Shown piece after piece: positions 35,839 through 44,555 of a stretch of DNA of 64,000 nt (position 1 is the first letter of the stretch; every line of letters starts with the position of its first letter). The DNA lies in NCBI RefSeq assembly GCF_002797935.1, contig NZ_PGER01000001.1, positions 5,208,001-5,272,000 on the forward strand, written 5' to 3'. The translations under genes were made by a program, and so were the position numbers. The notes under the pieces were generated by a model. The model searched no databases. It had not been told where the DNA came from and was given only the letters and a program-made list of their open reading frames with translations. Origin of the DNA: Flavobacterium sp. 1 (GTDB lineage Bacteria > Bacteroidota > Bacteroidia > Flavobacteriales > Flavobacteriaceae).

Positions 35839-36696
35839 ATGAATATCTTAGACGATTTGAAAATGCAATATAGATTGGGAGGCATCTCCTTAAAAATGAT
35901 CTATTGGAATATAGGTTTTTTTTTAGTTTCCTTATTTTTCTATCAATTTAGCATTGGGGCTTTTGATTTTCCAAATTGGATTGCGTTGTCATCTGAACCA
36001 GCTGTTTTTTTGTTGAGACCCTGGACTTTTCTTACGTATGCTTTTTTTCATGATGGGTTTTTTCATTTGCTTTTCAATATGATGGTGCTGAATTTTGCCA
36101 GCTACCTGTTTTTGACTTTTTTCTCGTCCAAACAATATTTAGGTCTGTATATTTTAAGTGCTATTTTTTCTGGGTTGATATTTGCTCTGGCATTTAATCT
36201 GATGCATTACAGCGGTGCTATAGTTGGTGCATCGGCAGCAATAATGGCTGTTTTAGTTGCTGTAACAACCTACAGTCCTCTAATGGATGTAAGATTATTA
36301 CTGATTGGCAATGTCAAATTATGGCATGTTACAGCAGTAATTATTATTTTGGATTTAATGCAGTTTCGTTTAGGGAATTCTGGAGGGCATATTTCACATT
36401 TAGCAGGGGCTTTTTTCGGTTTTATGTATGTGAAGTTATTGCAGAACGGAATTGATTTGAGTAAGATAGTAACTGCGGTTTTGGATTTCTGTACCAATTT
36501 ATTTAGAAAACCGTCGACACCTTTCAAGAAAGTGCATAAAAATTATAAGAAACCAACCGAAAAACCGATTTCGAAAATAGTGGTTAAAGATAAAAAACAA
36601 CAGCAAATCGACGAGATTTTGGATAAAATCAGTCAGTCTGGTTATGACAGTTTGAGTCAAGAAGAAAAAGAATTCTTGTTTCAAGCCGGAAAATAA
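35839..36696 (+). CDS. Second rhomboid protease with C-terminal DUF6576 segment
   Basis: A 285-residue rhomboid. Six membrane helices lie between about 20 and 210, with FFHDGFFHLLFNMMVLNFASYL near 71, the nucleophile GASAAIMAVL near 136, and His in GGHISHLAGAFFGF near 183. A lysine-rich cytosolic tail ends in DEILDKISQSGYDSLSQEEKEFL, the short helical DUF6576 module often fused to Bacteroidota rhomboids. It lies 78 bases after the first rhomboid. Substrates are unknown. Confidence 0.92.
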   Translation: MNILDDLKMQYRLGGISLKMIYWNIGFFLVSLFFYQFSIGAFDFPNWIALSSEPAVFLLRPWTFLTYAFFHDGFFHLLFNMMVLNFASYLFLTFFSSKQYLGLYILSAIFSGLIFALAFNLMHYSGAIVGASAAIMAVLVAVTTYSPLMDVRLLLIGNVKLWHVTAVIIILDLMQFRLGNSGGHISHLAGAFFGFMYVKLLQNGIDLSKIVTAVLDFCTNLFRKPSTPFKKVHKNYKKPTEKPISKIVVKDKKQQQIDEILDKISQSGYDSLSQEEKEFLFQAGK

Positions 36697-36768
36697 CCTA
36701 TTTTTATCTAATTATTATTGAAGTGTAATCGAAACTTTTAACTTTTAGAAGTTTAAAATACATTAAAA

Positions 36769-37815
36769 ATGAAGAACCTTTCATGGTTTAATAAAGGAAT
36801 GTATCTTTTGAATTTAGTGCTTATAGTGCTAACATTCATCGCTTATCTGCTGCCTTTTTTGGCACCAAAAATCTTTCCGTTTTTATCGGTATTAACTTTA
36901 TTCATGCCTTTATTTCTTTTAGCTAATGGATTGTTCTTTCTGTATTGGGGAATTCAGTTTAAAAAGCGCATGATTTTGTCAGGTTTAGTTCTTTTGATTG
37001 GAATTACTTTTTTTAATAAGTTTTATAAATTTTCTGCTAAAGAATTTAAGGAAAGCGACAAGGATTTTACCATTATGAGCTATAATGTGAGACTGTTTAA
37101 CGTTTTTAAGTGGTTAGACCGCGATGATATTCCAGATACAATTTTAGAATTTATCAATACTCAAAATCCCGATATATTGTGCATTCAGGAGTTTTCAAAT
37201 TCAGCTAATATTGACCTGAAAGTATATCCTTATAAATATGTTTTGATGGAAGGAAAACAAATTAAAACTGGTCAGGCAATATTTTCTAAATTTCCTATTA
37301 TCGATCAAGGACTCATTGTATTTCCTCATTCAAACAATAATGTAGTTTTTGCTGATATAAAGAAAGGGAAAGACATCATTAGAGTATACAATATGCATCT
37401 GCAGTCAATAAAAATTTCACCGGAAGTAGGTGAAATTTCAGAAAATATTGATGTAATTGATCAGCAGAAATCCAAATATCTTTATAGCCGAATCAGTAAA
37501 GCTTTTAAACAGCAGCAGGAACAGGCGGCTATTTTTAAAGAACATGAAAAAGATTGTAAATATCCTATTATCATCTGTGGCGACATGAATAACAGTGCTT
37601 TTTCGTATGTATACCGCAATATAAAAGGGAAATTGAGAGACAGCTTTGAAGAGGCTGGCAAGGGCTTCGGGGCGACTTATAAATTTAAATATTATCCAGC
37701 TAGAATAGATTATATTTTTGCTGATGAAACTATGGAAGTGAAGCAGTTCGAGAGTTTTCCCGATTTTCAAAACTCAGACCATTATCCTATTATGGCAAAA
37801 TTGTCGATGCAATAG
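36769..37815 (+). CDS. Membrane-anchored endonuclease/exonuclease/phosphatase family protein
   Basis: A 348-residue protein with three N-terminal membrane helices (about 10-82) followed by an EEP domain. Motifs are MSYNVRLFN near 103, DILCIQEFSN near 131 (metal-binding Glu), YNMHLQS near 209, ICGDMNNSAFSYVY near 267 and the terminal SDHYPIMAKL with the catalytic Asp-His pair. The EEP family includes phosphodiesterases, nucleases and lipid phosphatases; with membrane anchors a periplasmic or membrane-surface substrate is likely but not identified. It is the last gene of the mutL-rhomboid run. Confidence 0.88.
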   Translation: MKNLSWFNKGMYLLNLVLIVLTFIAYLLPFLAPKIFPFLSVLTLFMPLFLLANGLFFLYWGIQFKKRMILSGLVLLIGITFFNKFYKFSAKEFKESDKDFTIMSYNVRLFNVFKWLDRDDIPDTILEFINTQNPDILCIQEFSNSANIDLKVYPYKYVLMEGKQIKTGQAIFSKFPIIDQGLIVFPHSNNNVVFADIKKGKDIIRVYNMHLQSIKISPEVGEISENIDVIDQQKSKYLYSRISKAFKQQQEQAAIFKEHEKDCKYPIIICGDMNNSAFSYVYRNIKGKLRDSFEEAGKGFGATYKFKYYPARIDYIFADETMEVKQFESFPDFQNSDHYPIMAKLSMQ

Positions 37816-37961
37816 ACTTTGTTTGTGTTATTTTTTGCAAAAACTCAAACCATTAAAATTAAGTTCAATTCTAAATTAATCTTAATTTCTCCTATGTTTG
37901 CGAGGTTATTGATTAGAATTATAAAAGTCAATAAATTTGAATTTTAAAAGGTATTTTGCTA

Positions 37962-38582
37962 TCAAATGATTGCTTGATTTTTTAAATAATCCATAGCAAA
38001 TTTCCCTTCATTAAACAGTAAATCCAGAACGCTTAAATTGTTCAAAAATCCATGTTTATCATCAAAAACTTGAGTGTAAGGCTCGAAAAGGGAATGGTCT
38101 TTTTTCCCATTTACCAAATAACGAAAATCGGTAATTTCCGGATTTTCGATTTCGTGGAAATATTCGGATGTGGTGCCAAATTCTAACTTCATCCGCAGAC
38201 ACTTAGCTGTTATTTCTAAAGCTTCAAAATTGAGATCCATCAAAAAAGTATGTTTTTTTTGAAAAATAGGGAGTAAGTCGTCTTCGAAGTACTCAAAGAA
38301 AGGAGAACTTCTGTAAGCGGCTTCCAGTGATTTAAAATGCTGTTTTTGCCAGTCAAATTCCGGTTCTATTTTAATGTCTTTTGTCTTCTGATGGCTTAAA
38401 TTAGAATGTTTTATAGGAATATTTAGCAATTGAATGCCATTTGGACTGTAAATATAAGTTCGGTTGCGGTTTGTTTGTTTTTGAAAATTATCCTCCATTT
38501 CAAATGTAATACTATCAGATTGCGCCATCGCTGCAAAATGACTGATTGATGGAAAATAGGAGGGATGTATTAAGATGTTCAT
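37962..38582 (-). CDS. WbqC family protein
   Basis: A 206-residue protein of the WbqC-like family, linked in other bacteria to surface-polysaccharide loci but without a proven reaction. It begins NILIHPSYFPSISHF, with NRTYIYSPNGIQLLNIPI near 39 and the FDWQKQHFKSLEAAYRSSPFFEYFED block near 75. The frame is open upstream to 38639, but the extra 19 residues come from a palindrome, so the ATG at 38582 is used. It follows lepB by about 70 bases on the same strand, as commonly seen in Flavobacterium. Confidence 0.9.
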   Translation of the reverse strand: MNILIHPSYFPSISHFAAMAQSDSITFEMEDNFQKQTNRNRTYIYSPNGIQLLNIPIKHSNLSHQKTKDIKIEPEFDWQKQHFKSLEAAYRSSPFFEYFEDDLLPIFQKKHTFLMDLNFEALEITAKCLRMKLEFGTTSEYFHEIENPEITDFRYLVNGKKDHSLFEPYTQVFDDKHGFLNNLSVLDLLFNEGKFAMDYLKNQAII

Positions 38583-38599
38583 TTTTATTAGGTTTAGGA

Positions 38600-38637
38600 G
38601 TTTAGAAAGTTTAGCTTCAAAACTAAACTTTCTAAAC
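38600..38637. repeat. 15-bp perfect palindrome between lepB and the WbqC gene
   Basis: Arms GTTTAGAAAGTTTAG (38600-38614) and CTAAACTTTCTAAAC (38623-38637) with an 8-base loop. It has no T run on either side, so it is more likely a processing hairpin or short repeat than a terminator. Confidence 0.65.
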
Positions 38638-38648
38638 AATATAAACTT

Positions 38649-40202
38649 CTAAGCTTTTTTCGCTTTTCTTTTTTTCCAAAAATATTCGCCAACAAAAAAG
38701 GCAGCTAGTGCAATTAAGAAAAATTTAAAGTACGATTGTGGCTGTCCTTCACCGCTAACGGTTGTGAATACTCTGTTCCAACGAATTTTGTTTAAGCCTT
38801 TACCATTAGTGTCCCAGCTTAACCAAATAAAAATTGGTTTTCCTACAATGTGATTTTCTGGAACATATCCCCAATAACGGCTGTCTTCAGAGTTATGGCG
38901 GTTGTCTCCCATCATCCAGTAATAATTTTGACCGAAAGTGTAAGTAGTGGCTGGCTTTCCGTTAATTAGAATTTCATTCCCATTCACTTTCAGATCGTTT
39001 TTCTCGTAATCGGCGATAATGGTTTTGTAGAAAGGTAATGTTTCTAAATTTAAGACGACTGTTTTACCTTTTTGAGGGATATAAATTGGTCCAAAATTAT
39101 CTTGGCTCCATTGTTTCGTATGAGGGAAAATACCACTGTCAGCATTTTTATAAATAATTCTGTTTATGGCTGTTATGCCAGGTATGTTTTTTAATCTTTC
39201 TGCTCCTGCAGAAGTCAATGCGCTTATAACTAATGTATCTCTCGTTTGCTGATTTAAGAAATAACCGCCATCTGTGATGTCCATATCTTTGAAAAGATAT
39301 TCAAAGTCAACAGGAGTTTTGCCGTCTAAAATTACTTTGTAAGAAAACTGAGGTTTTGCACGTTCTGGCAAAATCAGTTCTTTTCCATTAATATATACTA
39401 ATCCTTCTTTGATTGATAAACTGTCTCCAGGAACGCCAACACATCGTTTTACATAATTTGATTTCTTGTCAATAGGCTTGTCAACTCTAAGTCCTGAATG
39501 ATCTCTAAATTTGTACACGGTATCTGCTGGCCAGTTGAAAACAACTATGTCAGTACGGTTAATATTTTGTATGCCTGGAAGTCTGAAATAAGGTAATTGC
39601 GGCCAATTTAAATATGATTTCTGTTTGGTCATTGGAATCGTATCGTGTACCATAGGCATTGCTACAGTAGTCATTGGAACTCTAGCACCATAATTCATTT
39701 TGCTTACAAATAAAAAATCTCCAACTAATAATGATTTTTCCAATGAAGAAGTTGGGATAGTGTAGGGCTGAATGAAGTAGGTGTGTACAATTGTCGCTAC
39801 AATGATTGCAAATAGTAATGAACTGATTGTATCGGCAGCTTTATGCTCTGGGTTAGTGTTTCTGTCGGAAATGTAAGTTAATGACTGAGTGTAATTAAGG
39901 TAAAAGATATAAAATCCTAAGGTTGCAATTACCAGTAAGGTATCTGCAGTACTTTTTTTGCCAAAACTGCGGATAGTTTCTACCCAGATAACAGGAAACA
40001 TTATCAAATTAATAATTGGGATGAAAAGTAAAATAGTCCACCAAGTCGGGCGGCTAATTATTTTCATTAGTACAATAGCATTGTAAACTGGAATGGCAGC
40101 TTCCCAACGTTTTCTGCCAGCACTTTCGTATAGTTTCCATGTTCCTAAAAAATGAATAACCTGTACGGCTAAGAAAAACACAAACCAAAGATATAGTGTC
40201 AT
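38649..40202 (-). CDS. lepB: Signal peptidase I LepB, long Bacteroidota form
   Basis: Removes signal peptides from exported proteins at the inner membrane. The 517-residue protein begins with a DUF5684-like membrane module (YESAGRKRWEAAIPVYNAIVL, helices to about 110). The S26 domain follows: box B TSSLEKSLLVGDFLFV near 153 (Ser nucleophile), YGARVPMT, box D YVKRCVGVPGDSL near 250 (Lys base), an insertion of about 150 residues, and box E GDNRHNSEDSRYWGYVP near 432. A C-terminal membrane helix ends in KKRKAKKA. The split domain and extra helix are usual in this group. Confidence 0.95.
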   Translation of the reverse strand: MTLYLWFVFFLAVQVIHFLGTWKLYESAGRKRWEAAIPVYNAIVLMKIISRPTWWTILLFIPIINLIMFPVIWVETIRSFGKKSTADTLLVIATLGFYIFYLNYTQSLTYISDRNTNPEHKAADTISSLLFAIIVATIVHTYFIQPYTIPTSSLEKSLLVGDFLFVSKMNYGARVPMTTVAMPMVHDTIPMTKQKSYLNWPQLPYFRLPGIQNINRTDIVVFNWPADTVYKFRDHSGLRVDKPIDKKSNYVKRCVGVPGDSLSIKEGLVYINGKELILPERAKPQFSYKVILDGKTPVDFEYLFKDMDITDGGYFLNQQTRDTLVISALTSAGAERLKNIPGITAINRIIYKNADSGIFPHTKQWSQDNFGPIYIPQKGKTVVLNLETLPFYKTIIADYEKNDLKVNGNEILINGKPATTYTFGQNYYWMMGDNRHNSEDSRYWGYVPENHIVGKPIFIWLSWDTNGKGLNKIRWNRVFTTVSGEGQPQSYFKFFLIALAAFFVGEYFWKKRKAKKA

Positions 40203-40208
40203 AATTTT

Positions 40209-40242
40209 GAAAATTAGAAGTTAGAAATTAGAAGTTAGAAAT
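40209..40242. repeat. 14-bp tandem repeat upstream of lepB
   Basis: AAATTAGAAGTTAG occurs twice in direct succession (about 40211-40238), followed by AAAT, just before the lepB start on the minus strand. It resembles other TTAGAAA-type spacer repeats in the window. Confidence 0.6.
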
Positions 40243-40292
40243 CGATCTATTTTCTAATTGGAATTTGGAGTTTTTATTGTTTAGGATTTATT

Positions 40293-40997
40293 TTATTTGG
40301 TTAAATTCAATACATCTTTCATAGTAAACACGCCTTGTTTCCCAGCCAGCCATTCTGCAGCGATTACTGCGCCTAAGGCAAAACCTTCTCGATTATGAGC
40401 AGTGTGTTTTATTTCGATGGAATCAACCTCAGAATTGTAGGTTACGGTATGAGTACCAGGAACAGTCCCTGTTCTTATAGCTTCGATATGGATTTCATTC
40501 TCTTTCGGGCTGTTTAATGTCCAATTGGAATAATTACTGTTTTCAATAACTCCTTTGGCTAATGAAATAGCTGTTCCGCTTGGAGCATCTAGTTTTTGAT
40601 CGTGATGAATCTCTTCCATTTCTACTTTGTAATAGTCAAATTTTGACATGATTTTGGCAAGATATTCGTTGAATTCAAAGAATAAATTAACACCAAGGCT
40701 AAAGTTGGAACTTGATATAAATCCTCCGTTTGTTTCTTTACAAAGGGCTATCATTTCGTCATAATGCTCCAGCCAGCCTGTTGTACCCGATACTACAGGA
40801 ACATTGGCATGAAAACAGCTGGATATATTGCTTACTGCTGCTGTTGGCACGCTAAAATCGATGGCAACATCGGCAGTCGAAAGTCCTTCGTATGTATTGA
40901 ATTCATCTTTCTTTAAAACAATTTCATGACCTCTTTCTAAAGCAATTCTCTCGATTACCTGCCCCATTTTTCCGTATCCTAAAAGCGCAATTTTCAT
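40293..40997 (-). CDS. dapB: 4-hydroxy-tetrahydrodipicolinate reductase DapB
   Basis: An NAD(P)H-dependent step of lysine and diaminopimelate synthesis. The 234-residue short form typical of Bacteroidota starts KIALLGYGKMGQVIE (nucleotide loop). It has VPVVSGTTGW near 71, SNFSLGVNLFFEF near 97, the substrate motif EEIHHDQKLDAPSGTA near 132 (His-His and Lys), and HTAHNREGFALGAV near 197. It lies between the DUF5683 gene and lepB on the same strand with gaps of 50 and 90 bases. Confidence 0.96.
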   Translation of the reverse strand: MKIALLGYGKMGQVIERIALERGHEIVLKKDEFNTYEGLSTADVAIDFSVPTAAVSNISSCFHANVPVVSGTTGWLEHYDEMIALCKETNGGFISSSNFSLGVNLFFEFNEYLAKIMSKFDYYKVEMEEIHHDQKLDAPSGTAISLAKGVIENSNYSNWTLNSPKENEIHIEAIRTGTVPGTHTVTYNSEVDSIEIKHTAHNREGFALGAVIAAEWLAGKQGVFTMKDVLNLTK

Positions 40998-41047
40998 TAT
41001 GTGTAATTTTTTTGTTTTTTTTATAAAGAGAGCAATAATTTTCGAAT

Positions 41048-41608
41048 CTAAAAGCGATAATTAAGTGTTAGTCCCATATTTGACTTTAATGTTACAGCAT
41101 CGGGAGTTATTTCTGGTCTTACTGATAAAGTCTGATTAACATTGAATTGAATTAATGCTGCATCTACATTGGCATCTATAATGTTTAGTACATAAAAGCC
41201 AATCACAAAAAGTCCTGATAACGAAGCATTACGTTGGTAAAGTTCCTGTGCTTTTATTAATGTAGCGTCTGAAAATCTGGCATATTCTGGGTCTGGATTA
41301 CCCGCAAGTCTGCTTTTATAGGCATCGCGATATTCGTGGTACTTCTTTTTATTGTCGGCATATAAATATAAACTGGTCCCCATAGCTCCATAAACTAATG
41401 GGATTTTCCAATATCTTTTATTGTATGCCTGACCTAATCCGGGTAATATAGCCGAGAAAAAGGCTGCTTTTGCAGGTGTCAATGGATCTATTTCTGTTAA
41501 TTTTAAAGTATCTTTTGATTGTAAAACAGCATCTTTTTTTGCTTGTGCAAAAATTGCTGCGTTTCCAAAAAGAAAAAGCAATAGACCTATGAATATGATT
41601 TTATTCAC
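41048..41608 (-). CDS. DUF5683 domain-containing membrane protein
   Basis: A 186-residue protein with a Sec signal (about 1-21). The DUF5683 signature KAAFFSAILPGLGQAYNKRYWKIPLVYGAMGTSLYLY is near 48, and a second hydrophobic segment LSGLFVIGFYVLNIIDANVDAAL near 130. The C-terminal RPEITPDAVTLKSNMGLTLNYRF looks like a terminal beta strand, suggesting an outer-membrane or periplasmic location. The function is unknown. The start shares a base with the parB stop, so it is in the parAB operon, a stable arrangement in Flavobacteriia. Confidence 0.88.
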   Translation of the reverse strand: MNKIIFIGLLLFLFGNAAIFAQAKKDAVLQSKDTLKLTEIDPLTPAKAAFFSAILPGLGQAYNKRYWKIPLVYGAMGTSLYLYADNKKKYHEYRDAYKSRLAGNPDPEYARFSDATLIKAQELYQRNASLSGLFVIGFYVLNIIDANVDAALIQFNVNQTLSVRPEITPDAVTLKSNMGLTLNYRF

Positions 41609-42507
41609 TACCCTTCTATTAATTTTATAATTCTATTGAAGTCTTCTTCAGAATGAAAAGGGATTGTAATTTTACCTTTACCATTTCCAGCAACTTTTAC
41701 ATCTATATTTGTTCCAAAATATTTGTTGAAAGTACTTACATCTTCATCATTAATTTCAAAAGAAGCAGTTTTTGCAGGGATAGCTGGTTTTGGTTTCAAA
41801 CTTTCGTGATAGTTTTTTACCAAAGTTTCAGTCTCTCTAACGGATAGATTTTGGCTTACTATTTTTTGATAAATATCTGTCTGAACATCATGATCGTCTA
41901 TGTTGATGATAGCGCGGCCGTGACCCATACTGATGAAACCGTCGCGTATTCCAGTTTGAATAATCGGATCGAGTTTTAAAAGTCTTAAATAATTGGCAAT
42001 AGTAGAACGTTTTTTACCAACTCTTTCGCTCATTTGTTCTTGAGTTAACTGAATTTCATCAATCAATCGTTGGTAAGAAAGAGCAATCTCTATTGGATCT
42101 AAATCATGACGCTGGATATTTTCAACCAAAGCCATTATTAATGACTCATTATCGTTTGCAATACGGATGTAAGCAGGAACGGTAGTAAGTCCGATCAATG
42201 TAGAAGCGCGTAAACGGCGTTCCCCAGAAATTAATTGGTATTTATTGAAGTCTAATTTACGTACAGTAATAGGCTGAATTACCCCCAATTCCTTGATGGA
42301 AGTGGCTAGTTCACGTAAAGATTCTTCGTTGAAATTACTTCGGGGCTGAAATGGATTTATTTCTATAGCATCAATTTCAAGCTCTATAATATTGCCGACA
42401 ACTTTATCTGCATTTTTATCTTCTACCGATTGAATATCGTTTTCAGGATCTTTTAATAATGCAGATAAACCTCTACCTAAGGCTTGTTTTTTTATTGCTT
42501 TTGACAT
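41608..42507 (-). CDS. parB: Chromosome-partitioning protein ParB
   Basis: Binds parS sites and loads SMC; a CTP-dependent clamp. The 299 residues show IEINPFQPRSNFNEESL near 50, the CTPase/Arg motif GERRLRAS near 95, ALVENIQRHDLDPIEIALSY near 126 and the helix-turn-helix LTQEQMSERVGKKRSTIANYLRLL near 153. The C-terminal dimerisation segment ends EEDFNRIIKLIEG. It starts 4 bases after parA ends. No convincing parS was found in the window. Confidence 0.95.
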   Translation of the reverse strand: MSKAIKKQALGRGLSALLKDPENDIQSVEDKNADKVVGNIIELEIDAIEINPFQPRSNFNEESLRELATSIKELGVIQPITVRKLDFNKYQLISGERRLRASTLIGLTTVPAYIRIANDNESLIMALVENIQRHDLDPIEIALSYQRLIDEIQLTQEQMSERVGKKRSTIANYLRLLKLDPIIQTGIRDGFISMGHGRAIINIDDHDVQTDIYQKIVSQNLSVRETETLVKNYHESLKPKPAIPAKTASFEINDEDVSTFNKYFGTNIDVKVAGNGKGKITIPFHSEEDFNRIIKLIEG

Positions 42508-42511
42508 ACAG

Positions 42512-43279
42512 CTATTTACTATTTTTCTTTATAATTTCTTGAGCTAAATGAATGTAATTAACAGCTCCTTTGCTTGTAGCATCATAGTTTATAATGCTTT
42601 CTCCAAAACTCGGGGCTTCACTTAATTTTACATTTCTTTGGATCACGGTTTCAAAAACCATATCGTTAAAATGCTTTTGAACCTCTTCGACCACTTGGTT
42701 CGATAGACGTAGTCTGGAATCAAACATAGTTAGTAATAAGCCTTCAATGTCTAAATCTGGATTGTGGATTTTTTGAATACTTTTTATGGTATTCAATAAT
42801 TTACCCAAACCTTCCAATGCAAAATATTCGCACTGAATAGGGATAACTACAGAATCTGCAGCAGTTAAGGCGTTCAAAGTCAAAAGTCCAAGAGACGGCG
42901 CGCAGTCAATCAAGATATAATCGTATTGGTCTTTTATGCTTTCCAATGCTTTTTTAAGCATGTATTCTCTGTTTTCTTTATCGACTAGCTCAATCTCAAT
43001 CGCAACAAGATCGATATGTGCTGGAATTAAATCAACATTTGGCGACGAACATTTTATGACAGCCTCCAAAGGGGTATGACTGTGTTCGAGAATTTGATAG
43101 GTTCCAATTTCGACTGTTTCTACATCAATTCCTAAGCCTGATGTGGCATTCGCTTGAGGATCAGCATCTATTAGTAATACTTTTTTTTCTAAAACACCTA
43201 ATGAAGCAGCTAGGTTAATTGAAGTAGTTGTCTTTCCAACTCCGCCTTTCTGATTCGCAATCGCTATGATTTTGCCCAT
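42512..43279 (-). CDS. parA: Chromosome-partitioning ATPase ParA (Soj)
   Basis: A deviant Walker ATPase that drives origin segregation together with ParB. The 255 residues begin MGKIIAIANQKGGVGKTTTSINLAASL with the signature KGGVGKTT, then LLIDADPQANATSGLG near 35 and ILIDCAPSLGLLTLNAL near 120 (Walker B). The absence of an N-terminal DNA-binding extension marks it as the chromosomal Soj type. It is the first gene of a run parA-parB-DUF5683-dapB-lepB, about 7 kb from dnaA. Confidence 0.95.
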   Translation of the reverse strand: MGKIIAIANQKGGVGKTTTSINLAASLGVLEKKVLLIDADPQANATSGLGIDVETVEIGTYQILEHSHTPLEAVIKCSSPNVDLIPAHIDLVAIEIELVDKENREYMLKKALESIKDQYDYILIDCAPSLGLLTLNALTAADSVVIPIQCEYFALEGLGKLLNTIKSIQKIHNPDLDIEGLLLTMFDSRLRLSNQVVEEVQKHFNDMVFETVIQRNVKLSEAPSFGESIINYDATSKGAVNYIHLAQEIIKKNSK

Positions 43280-43426
43280 TTATTTTCTAAATTTTGAACG
43301 GTAAAAATACAATTATTTATGGGTTTTGAAAATCTATTTTGTTAACAAAAACAAATAGTTTTACACTCCCCAATTTATCTTAGGAATACTGTGGATTCTT
43401 TGCTTTTTTGGTAATTAATATATCTG

Positions 43427-43459
43427 AAAAAAGAGAACTGTATAATTAGTTCTCTTTTT
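43427..43459 (-). terminator. Intrinsic terminator after the short-chain dehydrogenase gene
   Basis: Arms AAAAAGAGAACT and AGTTCTCTTTTT with an 8-base loop, about 57 bases past the stop at 43517 on the minus strand. It is symmetrical enough to act in both directions. Confidence 0.8.
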
Positions 43460-43516
43460 GATCTATTATTGATTACTTTTAATCATCACAATCTGAATGG
43501 TGAATTCTGTAAACTG

Positions 43517-44398
43517 CTAACTCTTTTTCTTTGCCTTAATCATCATTTCTAATTGATCCCAAAGCTCTTCGGGAATGGCTTCTAATAAATTAAATTGTCC
43601 AGCACCTTTCAGCCATTCGCCTCCATCAATAACAATTACCTCACCATTTACATAAGCAGAAAAGTCAGAAACCAAATATGCGGCTAAGTTGGCTAATTCC
43701 TGATTATCACCAACTCTTTTTAAAGGGACTTTTTTTGACAGGTCAAATTTTTCGGCAAGATCTCCAGGCAATAATCGATCCCAAGCACCTTTGGTAGGGA
43801 ATGGACCTGGGGCTATTGCATTGGTACGAATTCCGTATTTTGCCCATTCTACTGCCAGACTTCTTGTCATTGCCAGAACACCTGCTTTTGCTGTGGCACT
43901 TGGAACTACATAAGCAGAACCGGTCCAGGCATAAGTAGTAACAATATTCAAAACGGTTGCCGAAGTTTGTTTAGTATCTATCCAATGTTTTCCAAAGGCA
44001 AGAGTACAGTTTTTGGTTCCTTTTAAAACAATATCAATTACAGTATCAAAGGCATTGGATGATAAGCGTTCTGTTGGCGAGATGAAGTTCCCTGCAGCAT
44101 TATTTAATAATACATCGACCTTGCCAAAAGCTTTTAATACTTCCTGCAGCATATTTTCGACTTCTTCATAATGGCGAACGTCACATTGTATAGGTAAGCA
44201 AATTCCATTGGTTTCTGCTTCTAATTCTTTGGCTGTGTTTTTTAATTTGTCTAAATCTCTTGAAGTGATGGCTACTTTTGCTCCTAATTCTAAGAAATAC
44301 TTGGTCATCGCTTTTCCTAATCCGCTTCCACCTCCAGTAACTACTATTACTTTTCCTTGTAAAGCATCGTCTCTCAACATTTTATCGGTATAACTCAT
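43517..44398 (-). CDS. Short-chain dehydrogenase, 2,4-dienoyl-CoA reductase-like
   Basis: A 293-residue NAD(P)-dependent oxidoreductase. The glycine motif VTGGGSGLGKAM is near 22, LLNNAAGNF near 104, and the C-terminal VNGEVIVIDGGEWL near 255. In place of the usual Tyr-x-x-x-Lys it has VVPSATAKAG with Ser at the Tyr position and the Lys kept, which is the arrangement of peroxisomal/mitochondrial-type 2,4-dienoyl-CoA reductases. A role in oxidation of unsaturated fatty acids is therefore likely by family. It is preceded by a repeat and followed by a terminator, so it is transcribed alone or with the aminotransferase. Confidence 0.87.
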   Translation of the reverse strand: MSYTDKMLRDDALQGKVIVVTGGGSGLGKAMTKYFLELGAKVAITSRDLDKLKNTAKELEAETNGICLPIQCDVRHYEEVENMLQEVLKAFGKVDVLLNNAAGNFISPTERLSSNAFDTVIDIVLKGTKNCTLAFGKHWIDTKQTSATVLNIVTTYAWTGSAYVVPSATAKAGVLAMTRSLAVEWAKYGIRTNAIAPGPFPTKGAWDRLLPGDLAEKFDLSKKVPLKRVGDNQELANLAAYLVSDFSAYVNGEVIVIDGGEWLKGAGQFNLLEAIPEELWDQLEMMIKAKKKS

Positions 44399-44462
44399 AA
44401 TTTATTTTTTTTGGATTGTAAATGTAATAAAATAAAATAGTATGCATGCATAATTATTTTTA

Positions 44463-44555
44463 AGTTACAAAGTTTCTTAGGCTCTGAGTTGCTAAGAAAA
44501 TGAAATGCGTATGCTAAAAAAAATTGACGCTTAGAAACTTAGCATCTCAGTAACT
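44463..44555. repeat. R5 inverted repeat between aminotransferase and dehydrogenase genes
   Basis: The left part contains a hairpin TTTCTTAG (44473-44480)/CTAAGAAA (44492-44499). The right part (44530-44555, CTTAGAAACTTAGCATCTCAG...) is an imperfect inverted copy of the left. It begins right at the aminotransferase stop codon. Spacer repeats built from similar TTAGAAA units occur at 38600 and 40211. Confidence 0.6.

Noticed and set aside
38583..38639. N-terminal extension of the WbqC protein
   Set aside because: It reads through a perfect palindrome and adds residues absent from the family; the ATG at 38582 fits the conserved start.
41608..43516. parS site near parAB
   Set aside because: No GTTTCACGTGAAAC-like palindrome was seen in or around the operon.
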